Source: JANQPX01 sp041398025 (GTDB taxonomy: Bacteria > Pseudomonadota > Alphaproteobacteria > Geminicoccales > Geminicoccaceae). Taken from it: a stretch of 64,000 bases of DNA. Position numbers and translations under genes: made by a program. Shown here piece after piece: positions 8,850 to 16,719 of this stretch. The stretch is from assembly GCA_041398025.1 (NCBI GenBank), contig JAWKVM010000042.1, positions 1-64,000 on the forward strand, in the 5' to 3' direction. The notes under the pieces are model-generated. The model made no database searches and was not told where the DNA came from. It was given only the letters and a program-made list of their open reading frames with translations. The stretch's first letter is position 1. Each line of letters starts with the position of its first letter.

Positions 8850-9499
8850 AGCGCCCCTTCTTCAAGCGGCTGACGCGAGGCAGCCGCATCTACCTCGCGA
8901 CGCCCAGGCTGCGCGGGCTTCTCTCGCTCAACCTCGCTGCCGCGGCCGGCGGCGCCCTGGTGATCGTCAACACGGTGGTCATCGTGCGCGCCGGCTATCA
9001 AGGCGGCGAGAGCGACGTCGCCATGGCGCTCGGCGCCTTCGGCTGCGGCTCGCTGCCCTCACGCTGCCGAGCCTGCTGGAGCGCTTGCGCGACCGGGCCG
9101 TGATGACACCGGCCGCCCTTGGCATGACCATCCTCCTGCTGGCGCTCGGCGGCGAGTGGATGGCGGGCCTCAAGCCGCCCTGGACGTTGCTGCTCCTGCT
9201 CTGGTTCGGGCTCGGCCTCTTCTATTCCACCGTGCTGACGCCGTCCGGCCGGCTGGATCGGCGAGCGGGCCGGCATGGGCAGCGCCTTTGCCGCACTCGG
9301 CCTCTGCGCAGCGCTTGGCGTGCTCGCCGCCTGGCTGCTCTGGCCGGCGGATGATCCTGACATCATCGAGCATGTCCACCGCGACCTGCCGCCCGGCCAC
9401 CCCCATCTCGGCGATGCCGTACGTGAGGGCGGCGTCTGGCGCCACAGACATGCCTTCGTGATCGACGACGAGCATCGCGCCTGGCCGACCCAGGGATGA
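8850..9499 (+). pseudogene. MFS transporter C-terminal part with metal-binding tail, decayed
   Basis: The plus strand holds the C-terminal half of a major facilitator transporter in several frames: RGSRIYLATPRLRGLL, NTVVIVRAGYQGGESDVAMA, then TPAALGMTILLLALGG and WFGLGLFYSTVLTPSGRL. An internal deletion near 9250 joins a GERAGMGSAFAALGL segment. It ends in a His/Asp-rich tail (HVHRDLPPGHPHLGD, HRHAFVIDDEH) like those of nickel/cobalt efflux MFS proteins. The 5' half is gone; the remnant starts directly beside the HupE start codon. Confidence 0.6.
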
Positions 9500-9621
9500 T
9501 TGGCTCCCTGCTGCAGTTCATCGCCGAGACCCAGCGCGAAATCCACGTCACCCTCTCGGGCTACCTCTCCAGTTTTGCCGACGAAGAACGCTGGCTCGCC
9601 TTGCTTTGTGCACTTCCTTTC
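9496..9621 (+). pseudogene. Nickel/cobalt efflux (NicO/RcnA-type) N-terminal fragment
   Basis: ATG 9496 begins MIGSLLQFIAETQREIHVTL and SGYLSSFADEERWLALLCAL, the start of NicO-type nickel/cobalt efflux membrane proteins. Its ATGA overlaps the stop of the MFS remnant, as expected for an operon. Homology stops at about 9621 and the desaturase gene on the other strand follows, so a deletion removed the rest. Confidence 0.45.
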
Positions 9622-9637
9622 GAGTCGTCGCAGCTTG

Positions 9638-10786
9638 TCACGCCAGGGCTCCGGCCTCTCGGAATCCGACGAGCCGCTGCCGCCGCTCGTCCCAAAGCGC
9701 CAGGCGGAAGCAACTCAGGCTCTGCGCCAGGGTTAGACGGCCGATGTCGCGCAGTTCCGGGTGGTGGTGGAGGACTTCGTTCAGGCGGTAGCTCGGGATG
9801 CGGCTGACCAGATGATGGACGTGGTGGATGCCGATATTGGCGGTGAGCCAGCGGAGTGCGGCCGGGAGATCGTAGTGGGTGCTGCCGTGGAAGGCGCCCT
9901 TGTGAAAGCTCCACTCCGGGTCACGCGCCCAGTAGGTGTGCTCGAACTGGTGCTGCACGTAGAAGAGCCAGATGCCGACCGCCGAGGCGATCAGGATGAT
10001 CGGCACGTGCACCAGGAGGAGCGGGCCGAAGCCGACCAGGAGGCCGAGGCCGATCAGGAAAGCGGCGATGGCGAGATTGGTCGAGAGCGTGCTGGTCCAT
10101 GCCCGCCGGTCGGCGCCGAACAGGTCGTTCGGCAGGCGCTGGCGGAGGATGAAGACGTAGATCGGCGCGATGACCAGGAGAACGATGGCGTTGCGCGACA
10201 GGCGGTAGGCGAAGCGGCGGCGAAAGGGCAGTGCCCGGTATTCCGCCACCGTCAGGAGGTCGATGTCGCCGACGCCGCGCCGGTCGAGATTGCCCGAGCC
10301 TGCGTGATGCTTGGCGTGGCTGCGCCGCCAGTCGTCATAGGGGGTGAGCGTCAAGACGCCGATCGCGCGGCCGAGCATGTCGTTGGCCCGGCGGCTCTTG
10401 AAGAACGAGCCGTGGCCGCAGTCATGCTGGATCGCGAACAGGCGCATCAGGAAGACGGCCGCCGGCAGGGCGAGCAGCAGGCTCGGCCAGTAGCCGAGCT
10501 TCACACCGATCAGCGTGCCAAGCCAGAAAACCACGAACGGCACGGCGGTCACGGCGAGCTCGAACAGGCTTCGCTTGAGCCTGGGCGTGCGATAGGCGGC
10601 GAGCTTTTGCGCCCATTCTTTTTCACAGATCGGCGCGGCAGTCGCGCGGGCTTGATCGATGGGCGCACTGGCCCTGTCGGCGTTCAGGGTCGAGGGCAAT
10701 GTCGGGCGCTCCGATGGTTGTTGGCGACAGAGGGGAGTTCGAGCGAACGCTTGGCGCGCGCACCCAGCCTTCAGATCGTGCCTCAT
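9638..10786 (-). CDS. Fatty acid desaturase (membrane, omega-6/delta-12 type)
   Basis: A 382-residue di-iron membrane desaturase that introduces double bonds into acyl chains. The three histidine boxes are HDCGH at 121-125, HAKHH at 157-161 and HHVHHL near 317-322, separated by paired hydrophobic helices. The HQFEHTYWARDPEW stretch before the third box is typical of the omega-6 group. The first 50 residues are poorly conserved and a later start (TTG around residue 30) is possible. No operon partner is adjacent. Confidence 0.8.
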   Translation of the reverse strand: MRHDLKAGCARQAFARTPLCRQQPSERPTLPSTLNADRASAPIDQARATAAPICEKEWAQKLAAYRTPRLKRSLFELAVTAVPFVVFWLGTLIGVKLGYWPSLLLALPAAVFLMRLFAIQHDCGHGSFFKSRRANDMLGRAIGVLTLTPYDDWRRSHAKHHAGSGNLDRRGVGDIDLLTVAEYRALPFRRRFAYRLSRNAIVLLVIAPIYVFILRQRLPNDLFGADRRAWTSTLSTNLAIAAFLIGLGLLVGFGPLLLVHVPIILIASAVGIWLFYVQHQFEHTYWARDPEWSFHKGAFHGSTHYDLPAALRWLTANIGIHHVHHLVSRIPSYRLNEVLHHHPELRDIGRLTLAQSLSCFRLALWDERRQRLVGFREAGALA

Positions 10787-10849
10787 AGCGTAATCCGCAT
10801 GGCGGCGCCTGCGTGATCGAGGCCGTGCCGTCGAAACTGAAAGCGCTGT

Positions 10850-11182
10850 TCAGTTCTGGATGCGGCCAGCTTTGCTGGCGTCCGAAGCGTAGACACTGAG
10901 CGGCCTGTTCGCTTGAAATTTGTCGTCCCAGCGAACCGACAGATGGCCGAAGCGGTGGGCAAGATCCTCCAGGCTGACATACCCGAGACTTGGGCGACCG
11001 TCGCCCTCGTCGCACAGCCCGAAGGCTTTGTCCTTGTCGTTCGGGTCGATCCGGGACAACAGCCAGGCGCTCTTCCCCAAGGGCGTGAACAGACGGACGA
11101 TCGGCCATTCCTCCGGCCTTTCGGCGCCACGCTTGTGGTTGGGTTCCAGGGCGGCCTGAAGGCGTGCAATCGGCATGAGCAT
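10850..11182 (-). CDS. DUF2958 domain protein
   Basis: A protein of about 110 residues with the DUF2958 pattern: VRLFTPLGKSAWLLSRIDPND, FGLCDEGDGRPSLGYVSLEDL, then WDDKFQANRPLSVYA. This family is small, soluble, of unknown function, and usually found on plasmids and integrative elements together with DUF736 and DUF2493 genes, both of which occur elsewhere in this window. I chose the ATG at 11182 (MLMPIARLQ); the frame stays open to 11302. Its presence supports a mobile origin for this segment. Confidence 0.65.
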   Translation of the reverse strand: MLMPIARLQAALEPNHKRGAERPEEWPIVRLFTPLGKSAWLLSRIDPNDKDKAFGLCDEGDGRPSLGYVSLEDLAHRFGHLSVRWDDKFQANRPLSVYASDASKAGRIQN

Positions 11183-11225
11183 GGCTACGGCCCTTTGAGC
11201 GAAATCGAGTGCATGGTGGAGGTCA

Positions 11226-11588
11226 TCAGAAGAAACGCTCCTCGATGTTGAGACTATCGCCCGGCAGGACGGTGCTCGCAAGTCCCATGCTCCTGCGGCC
11301 ATCCTCGCCCCGCCGCTGCACGCTCATGCCCGACTGGCGGGCGCGATAGGTGAAGCCGCCCGCCATGGCGACCGCGGTGATCCCGGTCATGCCGCTGACA
11401 TAAGCATAGCTGCCGGGCTGATTGGCCTCGGCGAGCGAGACGTCGCTCGCGACGTCGGCGCGCCGGCTTTCATTCGGCGCCGACCCGCACCCGACGAGCG
11501 CGCCGATCAGGGCAGGCGAGAAAAGCCACGCCAGCAGTCCGCTGATCGACGACGGCACCAAGGCTACGCCTCGCCGGCGTCTAGCCAT
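11226..11588 (-). CDS. Shortened polysaccharide-export-like lipoprotein (SLBB end)
   Basis: The ATG at 11588 overlaps the stop of the upstream gene (ATGGCTAG). About 120 residues start with a hydrophobic signal ending ALVGCGS, a plausible lipobox, and go directly into NQPGSYAYVSGMTGITAVAM, AGGFTYRAR and a terminal VLPGDSLNIEERFF. That second part is the last SLBB domain of Wza-type capsule export proteins. The poly-export domain between them is absent, so this looks like an internal deletion that kept the frame. It may be a non-functional relic. Confidence 0.5.
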   Translation of the reverse strand: MARRRRGVALVPSSISGLLAWLFSPALIGALVGCGSAPNESRRADVASDVSLAEANQPGSYAYVSGMTGITAVAMAGGFTYRARQSGMSVQRRGEDGRRSMGLASTVLPGDSLNIEERFF

Positions 11589-11883
11589 GCTGCGTCGGCC
11601 GCTCGGCCGCCTCGGCCTTCTTTTCGACCGCCGATCTCTTCCTGATCCGCGCAGGCTTCGTGGCCGATGATGTGAGTGCTTGCTCGGCCGCGGCCAGCCG
11701 CTCGGCCTCGGCCTTTGCCGAACTTGCCTTGTCGGTGGCCTCCTTGGCGAGACGAAGCGCACGAAGACGCGCCGACTTCTCGTAGCGCGCCTTCTGCTCG
11801 TTTTCGATTTCCTGCATCACGGTTCGATCGCGTGCGGCCATGTCCGCGGCCCGTCTCTGAGGGCTCGATCTGGTGGTGCGCAT
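11581..11883 (-). CDS. Small charged coiled-coil protein, function unknown
   Basis: One hundred residues, rich in Lys, Arg, Ala and Glu, with no hydrophobic segment. From about residue 20 to 70 it has the heptad-like composition of a long alpha helix (ENEQKARYEKSARLRALRLA). The frame overlaps the next lipoprotein-like gene by 8 bases, so they are probably co-transcribed. I do not recognise a family with a known role. The 130 bases between it and the cold-shock gene hold no further gene. Confidence 0.5.
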   Translation of the reverse strand: MRTTRSSPQRRAADMAARDRTVMQEIENEQKARYEKSARLRALRLAKEATDKASSAKAEAERLAAAEQALTSSATKPARIRKRSAVEKKAEAAERPTQHG

Positions 11884-12013
11884 TGTCCAATCCTCCCCAG
11901 GTCACCGAACGTTCGCAGCGATGGCTTCGCCGTCGTGGAGCCACGGCCAGTCCATCGACAGCAGCGCGCAGACCGCAAACCGTGATGCGCGCCGCGTCGA
12001 TCGATCCTGCGGC

Positions 12014-12223
12014 TCAGTCGGCCCGCAGATTCACCGCGGACGACTTGCCGCGCTGCTTGTCGACCTCGACGTCGTAGCTGACGGTCTGGCCTTCGTTCAG
12101 GCTGCCGAGGCCGGCCCGCTCGACCGCGCTGATATGCACGAAGACGTCACCGCCGCCATTCTCGGGGCTGATGAAGCCGTAGCCCTTGGTGGCGTTGAAC
12201 CACTTGACGGTACCTTTGCTCAT
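12014..12223 (-). CDS. cspA: Cold-shock protein (CspA family)
   Basis: Sixty-nine residues forming one cold-shock domain. RNP1 is KGYGFISP and RNP2 is DVFVHIS, after the conserved start GTVKWFNATKG. These are single-stranded nucleic acid binders acting as RNA chaperones. An AAGGA ribosome site precedes the ATG. It lies between a DEAD-box helicase gene and the coiled-coil gene on the same strand; helicase and cold-shock protein commonly cooperate in unfolding RNA. Confidence 0.9.
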   Translation of the reverse strand: MSKGTVKWFNATKGYGFISPENGGGDVFVHISAVERAGLGSLNEGQTVSYDVEVDKQRGKSSAVNLRAD

Positions 12224-12311
12224 GATCTCGATCCTTGTCCTTGTTGACGACGGGGGTAGGGTTGACGACGGGGGCAGGTGCGCCCCCGTTTCGCGGATGA
12301 TGCGTCAGCGC

Positions 12312-13640
12312 TCACACCCGAGCCTGACGCTCGATCGGCCCGGCGCGATCGGGCCGGCGACGATGGCCGCTCTTGACGCCTGTCGACGCATGCCGGGTCT
12401 CGGGCTTGGCGCGACGATGCCGCATGCGGCCGCGGCGCTTCTCGGCACCTTCGGCAGCCGGCCCTTCCGAGCGCTTCGGCGACGCTTTGCCGGAGCCTCG
12501 CGCGCATGGCGCCCCTTGCTCGGACGAGCCGTCGAGCGAACGGCCGATCAGGCGTTCGATCTCGCGGAGCTGCGCGCGCTCGCTATTGTCGTAGAGGGAA
12601 ACGGCGGTGCCGCTCCTGCCGGCCCTGGCCGTCCGTCCGATGCGGTGGACATAGGCCTCCGGCACGTCGGGAAGTTCGTAGTTGACGACGTGCGAGACGT
12701 CGTCGATGTCGATGCCCCTCGCGGCGATGTCGGTGGCGACCAGCACCTTGAGCCGGCCCGAGCGAAAGCCGGCGAGCGTCCGCTGACGCTGCCCCTGGCT
12801 CTTGTTGCCGTGAAGCGCATCCGCGACCAGCCCGGCTTTCTGCAGGTGCTCGTTGACCCTGTCCGCGCCGCGCTTGGTGCGCGTGAACACGATGGCCCGT
12901 TCGACATCCTGGCCCGCCAGGATATCGAGCAATGCCTGACGCTTAGCGGGACGATCGGCCATATGCATCGCCTTCTGATCGATCGCCTCGATCGGCCGTG
13001 CCGCCGGTGCCACCGAGATCTCGAGCGGATCTCGAAGGAATTCGTCGGCAAGCCGCCTGATCGGCGCCGGCATGGTGGCGGAGAGCAGCACGGTCTGCCG
13101 CTCGCCCTCGATCCTGGCGAGAATGCGGCGAATCGCCGGCATGAAACCGAGATCCAGCATCTGATCGGCCTCGTCCAGAACCACGATGTCGGTATCGCCG
13201 AGGTGAATGGCACCGGAGTCGAGGTGATCCTGCAGCCGACCGGGCGTGGCGACGACGATGTCGACACCCCGCGCCATGGCGCGGATCTGCGGTCCTGGCT
13301 TCACCCCGCCGACGATCACGGCGGTCGAATGGCGGGTGAAGCGGCCGTAAGTGCGGATGCTGTCCGCGATCTGAGAGGCGAGTTCGCGCGTTGGCGCCAG
13401 GATCAGCGCACCGCAGCTCCTCGATCTGGGCCTGCGTGGGTTTCGGACCAGCCGATCGAGCAGGGGCAACACGAAGGACGCGGTCTTGCCGGTCCCGGTC
13501 TGGGCGATCGCGAGGATGTCTTTGGAAGCGAGCATGGTGGGAATCACCGACGCCTGGATGGGCGTCGGCGCTTGGTAGCCTTCAGCCGACACGGCTTGAA
13601 GGAGCGACCCGGCGAGGCCGAGGTCATGGAACTGTTTCAA
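12312..13640 (-). CDS. rhlE: DEAD-box ATP-dependent RNA helicase (RhlE type)
   Basis: A 442-residue superfamily 2 helicase. Q motif PTPIQASVIP near 26-34, motif I AQTGTGKT at 46-53, PTRELASQ at 83-90, motif II DEAD at 156-159, SAT at 187-189, then the C-terminal RecA lobe with VATDIAARGIDIDDVSHVVN and HRIGRTARAG. The last about 70 residues are basic and unstructured as in RhlE proteins. It should remodel RNA in the cytoplasm, for example in cold or during ribosome assembly. It sits directly upstream of a cold-shock gene. Confidence 0.9.
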   Translation of the reverse strand: MKQFHDLGLAGSLLQAVSAEGYQAPTPIQASVIPTMLASKDILAIAQTGTGKTASFVLPLLDRLVRNPRRPRSRSCGALILAPTRELASQIADSIRTYGRFTRHSTAVIVGGVKPGPQIRAMARGVDIVVATPGRLQDHLDSGAIHLGDTDIVVLDEADQMLDLGFMPAIRRILARIEGERQTVLLSATMPAPIRRLADEFLRDPLEISVAPAARPIEAIDQKAMHMADRPAKRQALLDILAGQDVERAIVFTRTKRGADRVNEHLQKAGLVADALHGNKSQGQRQRTLAGFRSGRLKVLVATDIAARGIDIDDVSHVVNYELPDVPEAYVHRIGRTARAGRSGTAVSLYDNSERAQLREIERLIGRSLDGSSEQGAPCARGSGKASPKRSEGPAAEGAEKRRGRMRHRRAKPETRHASTGVKSGHRRRPDRAGPIERQARV

Positions 13641-13845
13641 GTAGCAACTTTCGTTCGTCGAGGTGCCGTGACCATGCGGCCAATAGCGCTCGACGGCATA
13701 ATGCCGTTAAGGCTGTCAGTATGGATGGACTGCCGGTGGGAGCTTGTTTGCGTCTATCGGCGACACGGCGGGAAGCCGTTCACGAATGCGCTGCAAAGGC
13801 CGCCAACGAGCTTTTCGTTGTCCACACACGGCAATTGATGCGCGA

Positions 13846-14059
13846 AAAAAGCATATTCCTATTCAAATAGCAAACGAATTCGTCAAGGTGGATGTGTTAG
13901 CATCGCACCCGGGTGTAGATTTCCACGTCATTTCTAAAAAACGAAGAAATATTTCTTGCCCATTGCTAAACTTAGATATGATATTAAAAATAGTAGCAAG
14001 TCCAGATTCAACAAAATACCAGAAAAGAATGAAGTAAACATACAAAAGAAAAACATATT
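13846..14059. other. AT-rich intergenic island
   Basis: Between the helicase start and the next small gene, about 200 bases turn strongly AT-rich (for example ATATGATATTAAAAATAG near 13975) in an otherwise GC-rich window. No credible gene lies on either strand; the only open frame (13863-14045 minus) lacks family features. It may be the cold-inducible leader and promoter of the helicase gene, or foreign DNA. Confidence 0.4.
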
Positions 14060-14119
14060 ATGGCATTTTTCTTAATGCGGGTGCCCAAGCATTTTGCGTC
14101 TGATCGAAAGCACGTCCTC

Positions 14120-14463
14120 ATGATAAGCGTTGAACAGACCAAGCTTATTCTCATGGGCGCGATCGGTGGCGCCATGGCGCTGGCGGTCGTCGGCTTTGGT
14201 TCGGGTAGCTGGGTGACTGATGGCATCGCGGAAGAGATGGCGAACGATCGCGCGGACTCGGCCGTGGTTCCGCCCTCGCGCCGATTTGCGTCGATCAGTG
14301 TCAGCAGCAAACTGATTCCGACCGCCGGATGAGCAAGCTGGATGATGTCAGATCGTTCCAGCGCGCCACCCACATCGAGGAATGGGGATAGGCGACGATG
14401 CCCGGCAGCAAGGACGTGGCGCGGGCCTGTGCCGAGATGATCACCGAACTCGGCGAGTCGTGA
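14120..14463 (+). pseudogene. Small membrane-anchored hypothetical protein, broken
   Basis: From ATG 14120 the frame reads MISVEQTKLILMGAIGGAMA, one N-terminal membrane helix, then GSWVTDGIAEEMANDRADS. One base is out of step near 14270 (VVPPSRRF instead of VVAALAPICVDQ), and the restored frame continues with APICVDQCQQQTD, FQRATHIEEWG and TMPGSKDVARACAEMITELG. A TAG at about 14388 stands where a Trp codon is expected (EEWGWATMPG pattern). I recognise the pattern from alphaproteobacterial hypothetical proteins; its role is unknown. Confidence 0.5.
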
Positions 14464-14742
14464 TCGCCAGCGGCTAGATCGATCAGGAGGCGGCCGCCGC
14501 TGCGATCGTTTCGGTGTCCGCCTCTTGTTTTCCTCACGATTTCCGGCACAACGGGCGTTATTGAAGATCATCGCACCAATCGATGCCCGTCTGGCCACGA
14601 AGCAATTTCACCAAAAGTCGCGTTGCTTGTTGCTTAATCTCGCCGATCGGTTACCGTCCGGCCGGACTAGAGAGCACATCCGCGGCAATCTTTCGCAATC
14701 CAGCCAAGCTTGCCCCGTGCAAATACAGCGAAGGAACAAGTC
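14464..14742 (+). promoter_or_regulatory. Leader region upstream of the second cold-shock gene
   Basis: No gene is visible in these 280 bases. cspA-type genes usually have long structured 5' leaders, and the region ends with AAGGA about 9 bases before the ATG at 14743. I cannot place a promoter precisely. Confidence 0.3.
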
Positions 14743-14952
14743 ATGGCTGCAGGCACCGTGAAATGGTTCAATCCCACCAAAGGCTACGGATTCATTCAGC
14801 CGGATGACGGCTCGAAGGATGTGTTCGTGCATGTTTCCGCCGTCGAGCGCGCCGGCCTTCAGGGCCTCTCCGACGGACAGCAGGTTGAGTACGAACTGGT
14901 GCCGGGACGCGACGGCAAATCTTCCGCCGAGAATCTCCGCGTCCAGAACTAG
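14743..14952 (+). CDS. cspA: Cold-shock protein (CspA family), second copy
   Basis: Sixty-nine residues, one cold-shock domain: GTVKWFNPTKG, RNP1 KGYGFIQP and RNP2 DVFVHVS. It differs from the copy at 12014 in its C-terminal half (YELVPGRDGKSSAENLRVQN), so it is an old paralogue, not a recent duplicate. I use the ATG at 14743 with its AAGGA site rather than the upstream ATG at 14710. A strong terminator follows, then a short basic ORF, an arrangement common after cspA in alphaproteobacteria. Confidence 0.9.
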   Translation: MAAGTVKWFNPTKGYGFIQPDDGSKDVFVHVSAVERAGLQGLSDGQQVEYELVPGRDGKSSAENLRVQN

Positions 14953-14975
14953 TTTTCCTATCGCTGGAAAAGACG

Positions 14976-15008
14976 AGGCGGTGCCTGGACGTCAGGTGCC
15001 GCCTTTTT
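14976..15008 (+). terminator. Rho-independent terminator after the cold-shock gene
   Basis: AGGCGGTGCCTG (14976-14987) pairs with CAGGTGCCGCCT, allowing two G-U pairs, around a 4-5 base loop, and a run of five T follows at 15004. It lies 24 bases after the cspA stop. Confidence 0.75.
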
Positions 15009-15041
15009 CTTCCTTGATGCTGCAAACTTGATTGGGAGTTC

Positions 15042-15206
15042 ATGGCACGCAAGCCGAACTATCGCTTCGAGCGCAATGAACGCGAGCGGGCCAAAGCCGC
15101 GAAAAAAGTCGCCAAGAGGGAGGCCAAGGCCGAAAAAAAGGTTGAGCCAGAGACGGCCGACACCGCTGAAGGCGATCGGCCGTCAATGCAAAACGACGGG
15201 TCCTGA
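15042..15206 (+). CDS. Short highly basic protein
   Basis: Fifty-four residues beginning MARKPNYRFERNERERAKAA, then a Lys/Ala/Glu-rich helix. A GGGAG motif about 6 bases before the ATG is a good ribosome site. Similar short basic ORFs follow cold-shock genes in many alphaproteobacteria, and the function is unknown; RNA or nucleic acid binding would fit its charge. The gene starts 34 bases after the cspA terminator and ends 42 bases before the IS3 element. Confidence 0.6.
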   Translation: MARKPNYRFERNERERAKAAKKVAKREAKAEKKVEPETADTAEGDRPSMQNDGS

Positions 15207-15355
15207 ATAGCCTCTCGGCTGGCCTAGACCGCAGACAGCACCAGTGACTGACCTGCGCCCTTCAAACCAGACCAGCTGCTATGAGAGCGGCTGGCGCAGA
15301 TGAGCTTGACCCGTTTCCTGGACCATTTGGCGTGAGAAAATTCCGCCTGATGAGC

Positions 15356-16336
15356 TCAAGGTGGGCTGGTCTGCCTTGAGCTCAACATCAACGCCGCCGG
15401 CACCTGGTAGCCAAGCGAGCTGTGTGGCCGGTGGTTATTGTAGTCGATCCGCCATGACTCGCACTTTCTCCGCGCATCGGCAAGGTTCATGAACCAGTGC
15501 GCGCTCAGACATTCGGCTCTGAACTTGCCGTTCAGGCTCTCGATGAAGGCGTTGTCCGTCGGCTTGCCTGGCCGCGAGAAGTCGAGCTCGACACTCTTGG
15601 CATAGGCCCAGAGATCAAGGTCTTTCGAGATGAACTCCGGCCCCTGGTCGATCCGGACGGACCTGGGATAGCCAAGCTCGGCACAGACCCGCTCGAGCGT
15701 CGCCACGACATCCGCGCCGGTGTAGGACCGCCGTGCATCGATAGCCGGCACATAGCGCGTGAACGCATCGATGATCGTCAGCACGCGGATTTTCGTGCCG
15801 TCGTAGAGCTGGTCATGGACAAAATCCATCGCCCAGACATCGTTTCGCCGTTTGGGATCGGTCCGGCCTTCGCGCAGCTTGGCTTTGACCTTCCGCTTGG
15901 GCGCCTTGTTGCGTAGCTGCAAGCCCAGCTCCCGATACAGCCGATAAACCCGCTTGGTGTTCACAAGCCAGCCTTCCCGGCGCAAAAGCACATGGATCCG
16001 CCGGTAGCCGTAGCGTACGCGCGTCTCGGCGATCTCCTTGATCCGCTTCTTCAGATCAGCCTGCGGCGGACTGATGGACACGTAGTGATAGGTCGAACGC
16101 TGAGCCTGCAGAACCTTGCAAGCCCGCCTGATGCTCACCTTCCAGATCACCCGGAGATCGTCCACCAGCTCTCGATGCCGCGCAGGCTTTAGAGCTTTCG
16201 GCGGATAACGTCCTGAAGCATCTCCTTGTCCAAAGAAAGGTCGGCAACGATCCGTTTGAGCCGGCCGTTCTCCTCTTCGAGCTGCTTGAGACGCTTCATC
16301 TCTGATGGCATCAGACCGCCATATTTCTTGCGCCAC
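15356..16336 (-). CDS. IS3-family transposase OrfB (DDE integrase)
   Basis: The catalytic half of the transposase. HTH_21-like PARHRELVDDL is followed by the rve domain with the acidic triad in MDFVHD, DQGPEF and NAFIESLNGKFRAECL, and the end NNHRPHSSLGY. The first about 46 residues of this open frame overlap orfA in another frame and are not native. The OrfB frame is minus-one relative to OrfA, so an OrfAB fusion by programmed frameshift near 16190-16230 is expected. Unlike copy 1 it has no internal disruption. Confidence 0.85.
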   Translation of the reverse strand: MAQEIWRSDAIRDEASQAARRGERPAQTDRCRPFFGQGDASGRYPPKALKPARHRELVDDLRVIWKVSIRRACKVLQAQRSTYHYVSISPPQADLKKRIKEIAETRVRYGYRRIHVLLRREGWLVNTKRVYRLYRELGLQLRNKAPKRKVKAKLREGRTDPKRRNDVWAMDFVHDQLYDGTKIRVLTIIDAFTRYVPAIDARRSYTGADVVATLERVCAELGYPRSVRIDQGPEFISKDLDLWAYAKSVELDFSRPGKPTDNAFIESLNGKFRAECLSAHWFMNLADARRKCESWRIDYNNHRPHSSLGYQVPAALMLSSRQTSPP

Positions 16337-16455
16337 CTATAGTACGTTTGCTGCGAAATGCCGGCCTTCCGGCAGACCTCCTCAACCGCAGTGCCTTCTT
16401 CCGCCTGCCGCAGAATGAACGCGATCTGTGCATCCGTGAATGTCGACTTTTTCAT
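16189..16455 (-). CDS. IS3-family transposase OrfA
   Basis: Eighty-eight residues: an N-terminal helix-turn-helix (MKKSTFTDAQIAFILRQAEE, with GISQQTYYRWRKKYGGL) and a leucine-zipper-like tail ending LSLDKEMLQDVIRRKL. This is the DNA-binding and frameshift partner of OrfB and matches the IS51/IS407 branch of the IS3 family. It is intact, while the copy-1 counterpart lost five bases. Confidence 0.85.
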   Translation of the reverse strand: MKKSTFTDAQIAFILRQAEEGTAVEEVCRKAGISQQTYYRWRKKYGGLMPSEMKRLKQLEEENGRLKRIVADLSLDKEMLQDVIRRKL

Positions 16456-16719
16456 GCATCTTCCTCGTCAGCAGCCCTCTTCGCTAAACGAGAATTTTCA
16501 CACCCGCCATGGTCCAATTCCCAGGATGCAGGTCAGCGGTTTGAAGGGGGCAGGTCAGGATAACCAGTGCCGCCAGCATCTACTCACCTCCCAATGCTGC
16601 CGAAAACAGCGAATCATAGCCGTCAGATTTTACAACCAGGGTGAGCCAAAACTTCGCAGGGACGGTATTAGATGTCTCTTGGCGTCATGCCGTCTGTACT
16701 TGCTTCAAGCATTCAGAAA

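Larger units (their letters stand above)
15249..16557 (-). mobile_element. IS3-family element (IS407-like), copy 2, apparently intact
   Basis: A 1309-base element with 20-base terminal inverted repeats, TGACCTGCGCCCTTCAAACC at 15249 and GGTTTGAAGGGGGCAGGTCA ending at 16557, differing at one position. It carries orfA and orfB in a minus-one arrangement. It has the same orientation as the decayed copy at 5194-6525. I see no matching 4-base target duplication on its flanks, which suggests recombination between copies or later change. Confidence 0.85.

Noticed and set aside
13863..14045. Possible 60-residue membrane protein in the AT-rich island
   Set aside because: Composition alone makes it hydrophobic; no ribosome site and no family resemblance.
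5194..16557. A true composite transposon with target duplications
   Set aside because: No matching short duplications flank the outer ends at 5194 and 16557, so only the arrangement is reported.
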